The notes beneath the pieces were generated by a model, which was not told the origin of the DNA, did not search any database, and saw only the letters and a list, made by a program, of their open reading frames with translations. Below are positions 1 to 11,498 of a DNA stretch of 64,000 nucleotides, piece after piece (the first letter of the stretch is position 1; each line of letters starts with the position of its first letter). Source of the DNA: Marinilabiliaceae bacterium (GTDB lineage Bacteria > Bacteroidota > Bacteroidia > Bacteroidales > Marinilabiliaceae). The position numbers were made by a program, and so were the translations under genes. Location: contig JABUTU010000082.1 of assembly GCA_021443545.1 (NCBI GenBank), positions 1 through 64,000 of the forward strand, written 5' to 3'.

Positions 1-1520
<1,520 letters not shown>

Positions 1521-1586
1521 ACCATATCGATTGAGTTTCTTTAATATCTTGGTGTGATTTAGTCTGCAAATCAACGAAGCATACTT

Positions 1587-3404
1587 ATGGTAATATATCG
1601 TTTTAGGCATATTAAGCATCAGATAGCAGCCATTGTTGCTGTTATAGCATGTTTTGCATGCATACTGCAGATGGTCTTCTCAATTAGTCTTGGACAGAGA
1701 GCCATTAAAGACGAGGTTGCAAGATCTCTATTGGTAGAGGCAGAGATTGTAGTGCAGGAAATTTCCGAGTTTACAGCCATGCAACAGTCACAGGTCGATG
1801 CGGTTGCTGCCACAGCCTTTATTGGCATAGAAGATCTGTCGCAGGTTGATAAACCGAAGGTCATGCAGATATTAGACATCCTCAAGAAGAAGGTAGAAAG
1901 CGGAGGCAGAATATCTCACTATATTGTGATAAATCTTGAAGGTGATGGTATCTCGTCAAAAGGTACTCGACATGACTATAGCGACCGTAAGTATTTTCAG
2001 GATATAATTAATAATGGCACGTGTATTCCAGAGAAGATTACAAGTCGCACTACTGGAAAGCAGTCAATCATGTACTCAACAGCTATTCGAAATAGCAGTG
2101 GGGATGTAATAGGTGTACTTTCTTCTGGCATTGATTGTGAGGTCTTCACCGAAATGATGAAGAAGATACACATCGGTTCGCATAATCCTTTCATCATCAA
2201 GAATGATGGACTATTGATTGCCCATGCCAATGATTCGCTTGTCAGGTCTGGCTTTAACTATCTTACGACGGTATCGCCACTTCCATTCTTCGTCAAGGCG
2301 GCATCTGCCACGGAGGCTGGGTATGATGTCTATTATACACCAGATGGACGTGAGGTATTGGCAGGATATACTCCATTACCTGATACACCATGGGTTGTTA
2401 TAACACCTATGAATGTAGAGGAGGCTGGTAATATAAATTATTTGACGCGGTTCCTCATCGTGTTGAGTGTTATTCTTGTCGTCTTGTCGATTTTTGCAGG
2501 AATAATAATAGGAGCCCGATTAAGTCGACCTATTGTAGTCGCGGAGAATATTCTTAATGAGATGCAAAAGGGAAATGTGAGGTATGATGTTGAGACAGAG
2601 AAGAGTTGGAGTGTAATGTTGCGACGTACGGATGAATTGGGAAAATTAGGATTAAGCACCAAGAATCTGATAGAAAAGCTTCATAATGTTCTTGGGGAGA
2701 TTAGAGATGCATCACAGCAGTTAGCTCTCAATGCCAATTTGATTAGTGAATCGAGTCATAGCGTATCGACAGGTGTAAATCAGCAGGCAAGCATGACCGA
2801 CGATATGTCGTCGACAATGGAAGAGATTTCTGGTGTAATACGGCAGACAGCATCTAACGCTACAAACATGCTCAAGATGTCGCAGCATTGTATCAGTCAG
2901 GGACGAGAAGGCCTTGAGGCTGTCGTCAATACGCAGAACTTTATGCATGAGATTTCAGATAAGATAGAGGTTATTACATCCATAGCTGAGCAGACAAATA
3001 TACTATCTTTAAATGCCAGTATTGAGGCGGCGAGAGCAGGAGCAGCAGGAAAGGGATTTGCTGTTGTAGCTAACGAAATACGTAATTTGGCACAGATGAC
3101 ACAATCGGCAGCAAACGATATTATATCGTTGGTTGGTAATACAGTTAGTGCTTCTGACAAGAGTGAGGGAATGATAAATGGGTTGTTGAAAGAGATTGAG
3201 GATACAGGAAGAGTGGTTCAGACCATCAGTGCTGCAAGTGCAGAACAAGATGATGGAACACGAAGTGTTAACAACTCCATGTCGCAGATGAATGTGGTAA
3301 CTCAGCAAAATGCAGCCTCATTGGAAGAGCTTAGTTCGATGGCACAAGAGTTGGCCACTTTGGCAAAATCATTACAGTCAACTACTAGTTTTTTCAAGAT
3401 TTAG
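1587..3404 (+). CDS. Methyl-accepting chemotaxis protein (dCache-like sensor, HAMP, MCP signalling domain)
   Basis: N-terminal TM, ~250 aa extracytoplasmic Cache-like region, second TM near aa 290-310, HAMP, and the MCP hairpin-tip motif [36 protein letters not shown]. Confidence 0.92.
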   Translation: MVIYRFRHIKHQIAAIVAVIACFACILQMVFSISLGQRAIKDEVARSLLVEAEIVVQEISEFTAMQQSQVDAVAATAFIGIEDLSQVDKPKVMQILDILKKKVESGGRISHYIVINLEGDGISSKGTRHDYSDRKYFQDIINNGTCIPEKITSRTTGKQSIMYSTAIRNSSGDVIGVLSSGIDCEVFTEMMKKIHIGSHNPFIIKNDGLLIAHANDSLVRSGFNYLTTVSPLPFFVKAASATEAGYDVYYTPDGREVLAGYTPLPDTPWVVITPMNVEEAGNINYLTRFLIVLSVILVVLSIFAGIIIGARLSRPIVVAENILNEMQKGNVRYDVETEKSWSVMLRRTDELGKLGLSTKNLIEKLHNVLGEIRDASQQLALNANLISESSHSVSTGVNQQASMTDDMSSTMEEISGVIRQTASNATNMLKMSQHCISQGREGLEAVVNTQNFMHEISDKIEVITSIAEQTNILSLNASIEAARAGAAGKGFAVVANEIRNLAQMTQSAANDIISLVGNTVSASDKSEGMINGLLKEIEDTGRVVQTISAASAEQDDGTRSVNNSMSQMNVVTQQNAASLEELSSMAQELATLAKSLQSTTSFFKI

Positions 3405-3413
3405 CTGTTTTAG

Positions 3414-3445
3414 TTTGGATTTGTCAGAAAAGTTACATAGTTTTG
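3414..3445 (+). promoter_or_regulatory. Promoter of trp operon (TTTG-N20-TAGTTTTG)
   Basis: -33 TTTG at 3414-3417, 20-nt spacer, -7 TAGTTTTG at 3438-3445. Confidence 0.65.
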
Positions 3446-3486
3446 TGAAAAATAGAAAATGTAGAATCATGCAACAAGTGATTAAA

Positions 3487-3534
3487 ATGTGGTGGCGTTG
3501 GCATCTTACTTCCAGTCTCGGAGGCGAGTGCTAA
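3487..3534 (+). CDS. trpL: Putative trp operon leader peptide MWWRWHLTSSLGGEC
   Basis: ATG TGG TGG CGT TGG CAT CTT ACT TCC AGT CTC GGA GGC GAG TGC TAA: three Trp codons within the first five codons, between a promoter and a terminator upstream of trpE. Confidence 0.8.
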   Translation: MWWRWHLTSSLGGEC

Positions 3535-3560
3535 GTTACGTGCGTGATATATAATAGCAT

Positions 3561-3594
3561 AAGGGCCTTACCGAGTCGGTGAGGCCCTTTTTTT
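3561..3594 (+). terminator. Intrinsic terminator in trp leader (attenuator)
   Basis: AAGGGCCTTACCG-AGT-CGGTGAGGCCCTT, 13-bp stem with triloop, followed by a T tract, 58 nt upstream of trpE ATG. Confidence 0.88.
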
Positions 3595-3651
3595 ATGTAT
3601 TTGCGAAAGTAGTATGTAAAAAATGAAGTATAACGTTTTTATAAAAGTATT

Positions 3652-5067
3652 ATGAAAATCAATTCAAGGGTTTCGCGATTTCCAGCGGAACAGTCGGATT
3701 TGGTGACGCCAGTATCAGCTTATCTGAAATTGAGAGATGTGTATCCTAACACAGTGCTTCTTGAGAGCTCGGATTATCATGCTCATTCCAATGCAATGTC
3801 GTTTGTCTGTTTCGACCCGATTTCAGAGTTCATTGTAGAAGATACGACAAGGACCATCATCGTAGACAATGCTGTTAGCAATGTAAAACATTTGGCAGAT
3901 GTGGGAGAGGCCGTAGAAGAGCTTGATGCTTTCATTAAGTCGTTTGAGATTGAAGGTGATGCAGAAGAATTGCGAGTTAATGGGGTCTTCGGGTATAGTG
4001 CCTATGATGCGGTGCGTCATTTCGATACTTTGCAGTTGCGTTCTAATGAAAGGGCATACAAAGTGCCGGATATTCGCTATGCCATGTATAGAAAGATTTT
4101 GGTTTTTTCGCTCTTCACTAATAAGTTATGCCTGATTGAAAATCTACGAGAGGGAGAAGAGAGCGAGCTATTAAGAATAGAGAACCTCTTTATTAATCCT
4201 GTGACACCGCGCTTTTCATTTAGAGCTAAAGATGACGAGCAGTCAAATGTGACAGATGAAGATTATATGAAGATGGTAGCCAAAGGGAAAGAACACTGTT
4301 TTAGAGGAGATGTTTTTCAAATAGTTCTTAGTCGGCAGTTCTCCAGAGGTTACGAGGGAGATGATTTCAATGTATACCGAGCATTGCGTTATATTAACCC
4401 ATCACCATATATGTATTTCTTCGATTATGGGTCATATCGTATCTTTGGCTCATCACCTGAGACAGAGCTTTTAATAAAAGATGGGGTAGCAGAGATTAAT
4501 CCAATAGCTGGCACCTTCCGACGTACTGGGGATATGTTGAAGGATAAGGAGCTCGCCATAGTTTTGCATGACGACCCCAAGGAGAGCGCTGAACATGTAA
4601 TGCTTGTAGATCTTGCCAGAAATGATTTAAGTCGTTATTGCTCGAACGTCAAGGTTAACAAATTCAAAGAGATACAATTTTATTCGCATGTTCTTCATAT
4701 GGTATCAAATGTTAGTGGAGAATTGAATAGCGATACAACAGCATCGTCACTTATGGCTGCCACTTTCCCAGCAGGAACGTTGAGTGGAGCTCCCAAGTAT
4801 AGGGCGATGCAACTAATCGATGAAATAGAGAATCAGTCGAGAGGGACCTACGGGGGGTGTATTGGTATAATGCATTTCAATGGAGACTTCAATCAGGCAA
4901 TAATGATAAGGACATTCCTATCAAAGAACAACAGACTATACTACCAGGCAGGAGCGGGAGTCGTAGCCAAAAGCATCGAGTTGAGCGAGCTACAGGAGGT
5001 GAATAACAAACTTGGAGCTCTGACAGCAGCAATTAATGAAGCACAATCACTAAATCTAAGACTATAA
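3652..5067 (+). CDS. trpE: Anthranilate synthase component I
   Basis: Chorismate-binding motifs (PSPYMYFFDYGSYRIFGSSPE, NPIAGTFRRTG, HVMLVDLARNDLSRYC, FPAGTLSGAPKYRAM, GAGVVAKS); LLESSDYH feedback motif. Confidence 0.95.
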   Translation: MKINSRVSRFPAEQSDLVTPVSAYLKLRDVYPNTVLLESSDYHAHSNAMSFVCFDPISEFIVEDTTRTIIVDNAVSNVKHLADVGEAVEELDAFIKSFEIEGDAEELRVNGVFGYSAYDAVRHFDTLQLRSNERAYKVPDIRYAMYRKILVFSLFTNKLCLIENLREGEESELLRIENLFINPVTPRFSFRAKDDEQSNVTDEDYMKMVAKGKEHCFRGDVFQIVLSRQFSRGYEGDDFNVYRALRYINPSPYMYFFDYGSYRIFGSSPETELLIKDGVAEINPIAGTFRRTGDMLKDKELAIVLHDDPKESAEHVMLVDLARNDLSRYCSNVKVNKFKEIQFYSHVLHMVSNVSGELNSDTTASSLMAATFPAGTLSGAPKYRAMQLIDEIENQSRGTYGGCIGIMHFNGDFNQAIMIRTFLSKNNRLYYQAGAGVVAKSIELSELQEVNNKLGALTAAINEAQSLNLRL

Positions 5068-5981
5068 TGATAAAACAAGATATTTATAAGTTCATGCGAC
5101 AGAATCCAGTGTTCTGTCTGGCTACAATTTCGGATGGTAATCCACGTGTTCGGGCAATGCGTTTGGTGGAGGCTTCAGAATACGGAATAGTATTTTCATC
5201 ATCCATAAGTAGTAATCTGCAGAAGGAGTTAGAAGTGAATAGAGATGTTGAAATGTGTTTCCATGATGGAGAGACGCAGATTAGGGTAAGGGGTGTCTTA
5301 TCGTATGAAAAGAGAGGTGATAATGTGACATATAGACTCGAGAGGGGAATGGCAAAAGTCACTGAAGAGGATTTGTCGTATTTTGTCTCATTGCGTCCAG
5401 AAATCAAGATTCTTGTTTTGGATAATTACGATTCATTTGCATATAATATTGTACATTACCTGCGCGAGCTTGTCGATGGTTTTGGAATAGTCGAAGTTTT
5501 TCGCAATGACGAGATTAAGATTGAGGATATCGCAAAGTATGATAAGATACTTCTTTCACCAGGACCTGGTATTCCAGATGAGGCGGGGATACTAAAAGAT
5601 GTAATCAGAGAGTATGGGGCTACAAAGAGTATTTTAGGTATATGCTTAGGTTGTCAGGCAATCGCAGAGGTGTATGGAGGTACTCTTATAAATATGGAGC
5701 AGGTATATCATGGTGTTGCATTGAATACGTTGGTGACAGAAAAGGATGACTACTTGTTTGCTGGTTTGCCATTCCAGTTCCTTTCTGGTCGTTATCACTC
5801 GTGGATTGTAAATAGTAATAATTTGCCTGATTGTCTGACAATTATATCCAGAGATGAGGATACGGGTATGATTATGGGTTTACGTCATAAAGAGTATGAT
5901 GTAAGGGGACTACAGTTTCACCCAGAGTCTGTTTTGACAGTCGGAGGAAAGCAAATGTTGAAAAATTGGATAGATAAGTAA
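5067..5981 (+). CDS. trpG: Anthranilate synthase component II (TrpG) with N-terminal pyridoxamine 5'-phosphate oxidase-like domain
   Basis: aa ~1-110 resemble the PNPOx-like split barrel (PVFCLATISDGNPRVRAMRL...); aa ~112-304 are class I GATase (KILVLDNYDSFAYN, LSPGPGIP, GICLGCQAIAE, LQFHPESVLT). TAATGA overlap with trpE. Confidence 0.88.
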   Translation: MIKQDIYKFMRQNPVFCLATISDGNPRVRAMRLVEASEYGIVFSSSISSNLQKELEVNRDVEMCFHDGETQIRVRGVLSYEKRGDNVTYRLERGMAKVTEEDLSYFVSLRPEIKILVLDNYDSFAYNIVHYLRELVDGFGIVEVFRNDEIKIEDIAKYDKILLSPGPGIPDEAGILKDVIREYGATKSILGICLGCQAIAEVYGGTLINMEQVYHGVALNTLVTEKDDYLFAGLPFQFLSGRYHSWIVNSNNLPDCLTIISRDEDTGMIMGLRHKEYDVRGLQFHPESVLTVGGKQMLKNWIDK

Positions 5982-5987
5982 TATACT

Positions 5988-6977
5988 ATGAAATCGATAC
6001 TTAATCATCTGTCAGCGTTTAAAACGTTGACACAGGAACAGGCCCATGATGTGCTTTTCAATATAGCACATGAACAATACAATAAGAGTCAGGTAGCAGC
6101 ATTCCTTGGTTGCTATACGATGCGTCCAGCGACTGTAGAGGAACTCATAGGGTTTCAGAAGGCATTGTTGGAGTGTTGTACACGTATAGACCTTTCAGAA
6201 TTTAATTGTATAGACTTGGTTGGTACAGGTGGCGATTGTAAGAATACATTCAATATCTCCACACTATCAGCGTTTGTTTTGGCGGGAGCAGGTTTAAAAG
6301 TTTCCAAGCATGGTAATTACGGAGTCTCTTCAGGGTGCGGGTCAAGCAATGTTCTTGAATCGCTTGGCTATAAGTTTACAGCAGAGCAGGATGTTCTCAA
6401 ACGACAGATTGACAAAACAGGAATATGTTTTCTTCACGCTCCGCTGTTTAATGTAGCAATGAAGGTGGCTGCCCCATTCAGGAAAGAGTTGGGAATAAAG
6501 ACATTTTTCAATATATTGGGCCCCCTTGTAAATCCATCTTTTCCGAAAAACCAGATGTCTGGAGTCTTTAACCTTGAGACCCTTCGATTATATAATTATC
6601 TCTTCCAGAAATCAGGGAAGAGGTATTGCGTCATCCATTCACTTGATGGGTATGATGAGATATCTCTAACGGGAGGTTGTAAGATTATAACAAATGAAGA
6701 AGAGATAGTCCTCTACCCTGAGGATATGGGGTTCAAGACAGTCTTTCCGAAGGATATAGAGAATGGAGCCACAGTGGAAGATGCTAAGAATGTCTTTCTG
6801 AGTATCATATCTGGAGAGGGAACAGAGGCGCAACGTAGTGTGGTTCTTGCAAATTCTGCATGGGCAATTAAAACAGTGCGTCATGACATCTCGTTTGAAG
6901 ATGCAAAACAGTTGGCCATCGACAGTTTGGATGGTAAGAAAGCGTTAGGCGTATTGAAAGCACTTATAGATATGTAA
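5988..6977 (+). CDS. trpD: Anthranilate phosphoribosyltransferase
   Basis: DLVGTGGDCKNTFNIST, KHGNYGVSSGCGSSNVLE, FLHAPLFN motifs. Confidence 0.95.
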   Translation: MKSILNHLSAFKTLTQEQAHDVLFNIAHEQYNKSQVAAFLGCYTMRPATVEELIGFQKALLECCTRIDLSEFNCIDLVGTGGDCKNTFNISTLSAFVLAGAGLKVSKHGNYGVSSGCGSSNVLESLGYKFTAEQDVLKRQIDKTGICFLHAPLFNVAMKVAAPFRKELGIKTFFNILGPLVNPSFPKNQMSGVFNLETLRLYNYLFQKSGKRYCVIHSLDGYDEISLTGGCKIITNEEEIVLYPEDMGFKTVFPKDIENGATVEDAKNVFLSIISGEGTEAQRSVVLANSAWAIKTVRHDISFEDAKQLAIDSLDGKKALGVLKALIDM

Positions 6978-6981
6978 TAAA

Positions 6982-7767
6982 ATGAATTACTTAGACAAAA
7001 TAATAGCTTCAAAGATAGAGGAGCTGAAGTATGAGAAGAGTGTGCTATCAGTTGATGAATTGAAGGATATGATTTCAAATATGCCTCCGACCACTCCATT
7101 TGCCGAGAGTATAAGAGTGCGTAATGGAATCATAGCTGAGTTTAAACGAAAGAGTCCTTCTAAGGGCATCATACACAATGATATTTCACCACGGGATGTG
7201 GTGCCATACTATGAAAAAGCTGGAGTGTCGGCGGTCTCAGTGCTAACCAATAGAGAGTGGTTTGGAGGTGAAATTAAAGATCTTAAAGATGCTTCGGAGA
7301 GTGTCGGTATCCCAATATTGCGCAAAGAGTTTATTGTTGATTCATATCAAGTATATGAAGCAAGAGCTTTCGGTGCATCGGCCATTCTTCTGATTGCCGC
7401 GGTATTAGAACGCAGTCAGGCGAGAGACCTTGCGGCTATTGCGAAGGAACTCGGCATGGAGGTTCTTATGGAGCTGCATGGCGAAGATGAGTTCGGTTAT
7501 ATAGTGGATGGCGTGACAGTAGCTGGTATCAATAATCGAAATCTAAAAACGTTTGAGGTCGACTTAGAGCACTCCGTTCGTATGTCGAGGATGCTGCCAG
7601 ATGAGTTGCCTAAAATTTCTGAGAGCGGAATACGAAGTGTTGATGATATGCGTTTCTTGAGAGAGAGGGGAGGCTTTGATGGTTTCCTGATAGGGGAGAA
7701 TTTTATGTGCTCATCAGATCCGGGTCGGGCGTGTATTGAATTCTGTAAGAGTATAGATTGGAGATAA
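6982..7767 (+). CDS. trpC: Indole-3-glycerol phosphate synthase
   Basis: IAEFKRKSPSKGII, SVLTNREWFGG, LRKEFIVDSYQVYEARAFGASAILLI, GINNRNLKTFEVD, SESGI motifs. No TrpF domain. Confidence 0.95.
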   Translation: MNYLDKIIASKIEELKYEKSVLSVDELKDMISNMPPTTPFAESIRVRNGIIAEFKRKSPSKGIIHNDISPRDVVPYYEKAGVSAVSVLTNREWFGGEIKDLKDASESVGIPILRKEFIVDSYQVYEARAFGASAILLIAAVLERSQARDLAAIAKELGMEVLMELHGEDEFGYIVDGVTVAGINNRNLKTFEVDLEHSVRMSRMLPDELPKISESGIRSVDDMRFLRERGGFDGFLIGENFMCSSDPGRACIEFCKSIDWR

Positions 7768-7778
7768 TCAGCTCTGTT

Positions 7779-8132
7779 CTAATGCTCCAAAGAGGCTTTG
7801 ACGGCTTTTGTGAGCTTGTTGTATACGCGGGCATAGGCCTTGTCAGTTAAATCCATGATAAGGCCTTTTGTCATCTCACTATCGTTAAGATCAATTTGCA
7901 TCCAATGCCTTTTATGCCAGTGCCAGGCCTGTTGTATAGCAGTGTATCGGTCAGTCATCTCATCGAATAATGAAGGGTCGCATTTGAGAACGAAGATATT
8001 GGGTTGGAATAGAGGAAGACCAGCGAAAATCTTACCTCCAATTCGGAAGACAACATAATCATCCCCAAATGGCATGTCTTCAGTGACGTGTGGTTTTGAC
8101 AGGCAGTAATCGCGGGCCTCTTCAATATTCAT
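7779..8132 (-). CDS. MmcQ/YjbR family protein
   Basis: MNIEEARDYCLSKPHVTEDMPFGDDYVVFRIGGKIFAGL...GWHWHKRHW-type pattern, ~117 aa. Confidence 0.85.
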   Translation of the reverse strand: MNIEEARDYCLSKPHVTEDMPFGDDYVVFRIGGKIFAGLPLFQPNIFVLKCDPSLFDEMTDRYTAIQQAWHWHKRHWMQIDLNDSEMTKGLIMDLTDKAYARVYNKLTKAVKASLEH

Positions 8133-8184
8133 ACTTGTATTATTATTTAGGGAGAATGTAATTGTTAATACGTGATGTGTAGTC

Positions 8185-8910
8185 TTATTTGCATAGGATA
8201 TCAGTAGCCGAGTCGAAGCTCTCTTGTGAGGGAGCTGGAGTCCCTGTGAGTGAATAGGGTATACCTAATTGCTGATATTTGAATTCTGCCATTGAATGGT
8301 AGGGAAGGATATCTACACGATTTATGTTATTCAGCGTGTCAAGGAAAGAACGTAATCCTGAAAGCCACTGAGGACTGTCAGTTATACCTGGAACCAGGAC
8401 GTGACGAATCCAAATAGGGACGTTAAGCCGATTAAGTTCTCTTGCACACTCCAGAATATTGTTGTTGTCATGGCCAGTAAGTCTTTTGTGCTCTTCATTA
8501 TCAATATGCTTGATGTCGAGTAGCACTGTATCGGTGTACGACATTAGCTCTCTGAACTTATCAATGAAAGGCGCCGAGAATGAGAATGGCTGGGCAGAGG
8601 TGTCGAGACAGGTTGATATGCCTCTTCTTTTTGCCTCTCTAAACAGTTCGATCAGGAAGTCGATTTGAAGGAGAGGTTCTCCTCCGCTTACAGTGATGCC
8701 ACCATCTTTTTGCCAATATGAACGATAGCGTTCAGCCTTCTCAAGCAGGTCACTCGGGCTCATTTCTGTGCCTCCATTCAGATTCCAGGAGTCAGGGTTG
8801 TGGCAATATCGGCATCGCATGTTACAGCCTTGCAAAAATATGACGAAGCGGATTCCAGGTCCGTCGACAGCACCAAACGATTCTGTGGAGTGAATTCTAC
8901 CTTTAGTCAT
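8185..8910 (-). CDS. pflA: Pyruvate formate-lyase-activating enzyme (radical SAM)
   Basis: GPGIRFVIFLQGCNMRCRYCHNPDSW radical SAM CxxxCxxC; adjacent to pflB. Confidence 0.93.
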   Translation of the reverse strand: MTKGRIHSTESFGAVDGPGIRFVIFLQGCNMRCRYCHNPDSWNLNGGTEMSPSDLLEKAERYRSYWQKDGGITVSGGEPLLQIDFLIELFREAKRRGISTCLDTSAQPFSFSAPFIDKFRELMSYTDTVLLDIKHIDNEEHKRLTGHDNNNILECARELNRLNVPIWIRHVLVPGITDSPQWLSGLRSFLDTLNNINRVDILPYHSMAEFKYQQLGIPYSLTGTPAPSQESFDSATDILCK

Positions 8911-8927
8911 ATGTCAGATTATTAAAA

Positions 8928-8958
8928 GAGACGATTGAATGAATCATCCAATCGTCTC
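8928..8958 (-). terminator. Hairpin between pflB and pflA (possible partial terminator)
   Basis: GAGACGATTG(8928-8937)/CAATCGTCTC(8949-8958) stem; on the minus strand followed by TTTTAATAAT. Confidence 0.55.
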
Positions 8959-8979
8959 AATGGGTTCGTGGTTTCTTGT

Positions 8980-11235
8980 TTAGAGGTATCCGTGAGCGCT
9001 TCGAGCTATAACATCTTCTTGTTGTTCACGTGTCAAGTCAATGAATTTCACAGCGTAGCCCGATACTCTGATAGTGAAGTTCGCGTATTCTTCTTTTTCA
9101 GGATGTTCCATAGCATCTTTGAGCTTGTCTACCCCGAAAACATTCACATTGAGGTGATGAGCTCCTTTGTCGAAATAACCATCCATGACGCGAACGAGCG
9201 TGTCGGCTCTCTCCTCGTCGTTATGACCGAGCGTGTTTGGACTTATAGTCTGGGTATTTGATATTCCGTCAAGAGCGCATTCGTATGGGAGCTTAGCAAC
9301 GGAATTCAGAGATGCGAGGAACCCACTTTGTTCTGCACCATACGAAGGGTTTGCGCCAGGAGCGAGGGGTGTTCCAGCACGGCGGCCATCAGGCAGATTT
9401 GAAGTGTACTTTCCGTATACAACATTTGACGTAATTGTCAGAATCGATGTTGTAGGTTCGCTATTACGATATGTATGATATTTCTTTATCTTAGAGAGGA
9501 ATGTTTTCAGAACCCAAACTGCTATCTCGTCAGCTCTGTCATCGTCGTTTCCATAGCGAGGGAAGTCACCTTCGGCTTTGAAGTCTATAGGGAATCCACC
9601 TTCGTCTCTTGTGACATGAACCTTTGCATACTTGATTGCCGAGATGGAGTCTACAACATGGCTGAATCCTGCTATGCCTGTTGCGAAAGTACGGCGGACA
9701 TTGGTGTCGATGAGAGCCATCTCTGCGGCCTCATAGAAGTACTTGTCGTGCATATAGTGAATAAGGTTCAGAGTCTTGACATATACACCTGCGAGCCATT
9801 CCATCATCTCTTCAAATCGAGGCATAAACTCATCGTACGATATGGTTTCACCCTCCATAGGTCTCAATTTTGGTCCACATTGTTCGCGAGTCATAGTGTC
9901 GACACCTCCATTTATTGCATAGAGAAGACATTTTGCAAGGTTTGCGCGAGCTCCGAAGAACTGCATCTCTTTGCCAGTCTGGGTGGCAGAGACGCAGCAA
10001 CAAATGCTGTAGTCGTCACCCCAAATAGGACGCATAACATCGTCATTCTCGTACTGGATACTACTTGTCTTGACAGAGATAGAAGCAGCATATCTTTTGA
10101 AGTTTTCAGGGAGTCGGCTACTATATAGAACTGTCAAGTTTGGTTCTGGAGCAGGATCCATATTAATGAGAGTATGAAGGAAACGGAAATCGTTCTTTGT
10201 GACCATGTGTCGGCCATCTTGACCGATGCCCGCCATTTCGAGAGTTGCCCAAACAGGGTCGCCACTGAAAAGCTGGTTGTAACTTGGGATTCTGGCGAAT
10301 TTGACCATCCTGAGTTTCATTACGAGGTGGTCTATTAACTCCTGAGCTTCTGTCTCGGTCAGTTTTCCCTCCTTAAAATCTTTATTAATATAAATGTCAA
10401 GGAATGTCGAGACGCGACCTACCGACATGGCAGCACCATTCTGGGTTTTAATAGCAGCAAGATACCCGAAATACAACCATTGAACAGCCTCTTTTGCGTT
10501 TGTGGCAGGTTTAGATATGTCGTATCCATATATCTTGGCCATCTCCTTCATTCCTTTGAGGGCCTTTATCTGCATTGCGACCTCCTCTCTGAGGCGTATG
10601 ACTTCATCTATCATACCCTTGTCGCCCATGTTCTCGAGATCCTTCATCTTTTCATTGATGAGGAAGTCAACACCGTACAAAGCTACTCGACGATAGTCTC
10701 CAACAATGCGGCCACGACCGTATGTGTCTGGCAGTCCAGTGAGAAGGTGGTTGTGTCTTACCGACTTCATCTCGGTCGTGTAAGCATCAAAAACACCCTC
10801 GTTGTGAGTCTTGCAATACTTTGTGAAAATCTCGTGAATCTTGTCAGATGGGGTATAACCATATGTGGTACAAGCCTGCTCCGCCATTTTTATGCCTCCG
10901 TATGGCATGAAGGCTCGTTTCAAGGGTTTGTCGGTCTGAAGACCAACAATCTTCTCTATATCTTTGGAGTCAGAAGTGATATATCCAGGACCATATGCAG
11001 AAAGACTTGACACAATATCAGTCTCCATATCAAGAACGCCACCCTTTGCGCGTTCCTCCTTCTGGAGACGCTTTAGTTCACCCCAAAGTTTCTGTGTCGC
11101 CTCAGTTGGTCCTGCAAGAAACGACTCGTCACCCTCATACTGTGTATAATTGCGTTGTATGAAGTCGCGAACATTTACCTCGCTCTGCCATTCTCCTGCA
11201 TTGAAAGATTCCCATGCCTCGTATTGTAGCTCCAT
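8980..11235 (-). CDS. pflB: Formate C-acetyltransferase (pyruvate formate-lyase)
   Basis: [29 protein letters not shown] (active-site Cys pair) and C-terminal [24 protein letters not shown] glycyl-radical motif. Confidence 0.95.
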   Translation of the reverse strand: MELQYEAWESFNAGEWQSEVNVRDFIQRNYTQYEGDESFLAGPTEATQKLWGELKRLQKEERAKGGVLDMETDIVSSLSAYGPGYITSDSKDIEKIVGLQTDKPLKRAFMPYGGIKMAEQACTTYGYTPSDKIHEIFTKYCKTHNEGVFDAYTTEMKSVRHNHLLTGLPDTYGRGRIVGDYRRVALYGVDFLINEKMKDLENMGDKGMIDEVIRLREEVAMQIKALKGMKEMAKIYGYDISKPATNAKEAVQWLYFGYLAAIKTQNGAAMSVGRVSTFLDIYINKDFKEGKLTETEAQELIDHLVMKLRMVKFARIPSYNQLFSGDPVWATLEMAGIGQDGRHMVTKNDFRFLHTLINMDPAPEPNLTVLYSSRLPENFKRYAASISVKTSSIQYENDDVMRPIWGDDYSICCCVSATQTGKEMQFFGARANLAKCLLYAINGGVDTMTREQCGPKLRPMEGETISYDEFMPRFEEMMEWLAGVYVKTLNLIHYMHDKYFYEAAEMALIDTNVRRTFATGIAGFSHVVDSISAIKYAKVHVTRDEGGFPIDFKAEGDFPRYGNDDDRADEIAVWVLKTFLSKIKKYHTYRNSEPTTSILTITSNVVYGKYTSNLPDGRRAGTPLAPGANPSYGAEQSGFLASLNSVAKLPYECALDGISNTQTISPNTLGHNDEERADTLVRVMDGYFDKGAHHLNVNVFGVDKLKDAMEHPEKEEYANFTIRVSGYAVKFIDLTREQQEDVIARSAHGYL

Positions 11236-11498
11236 GTTTTGTAATATAGATAGATGTTACTGATAAGATTTTTACACGCCACAAATATAATACTATGTGT
11301 TGTTTGCAAAGCAAAGGAAAAGCCAATTTTTAGGTTTTTTATGAATATAAGTTACTGACATGTAGGAAATAACATGAAAATAATATATACATTTAATAAA
11401 TTGCTAACGGCAGATAGATGCGAATTCTTCAATATGATAATTGTAAAAGGATTATAACAATTGTTATTCATTTTTTTTCATTTTTTTTGTGCCAAATG

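Noticed and set aside
9475-10128. 217-aa ORF on + strand antisense to pflB
   Set aside because: Composition looks like the reverse complement of a conserved pflB coding region; no family resemblance.
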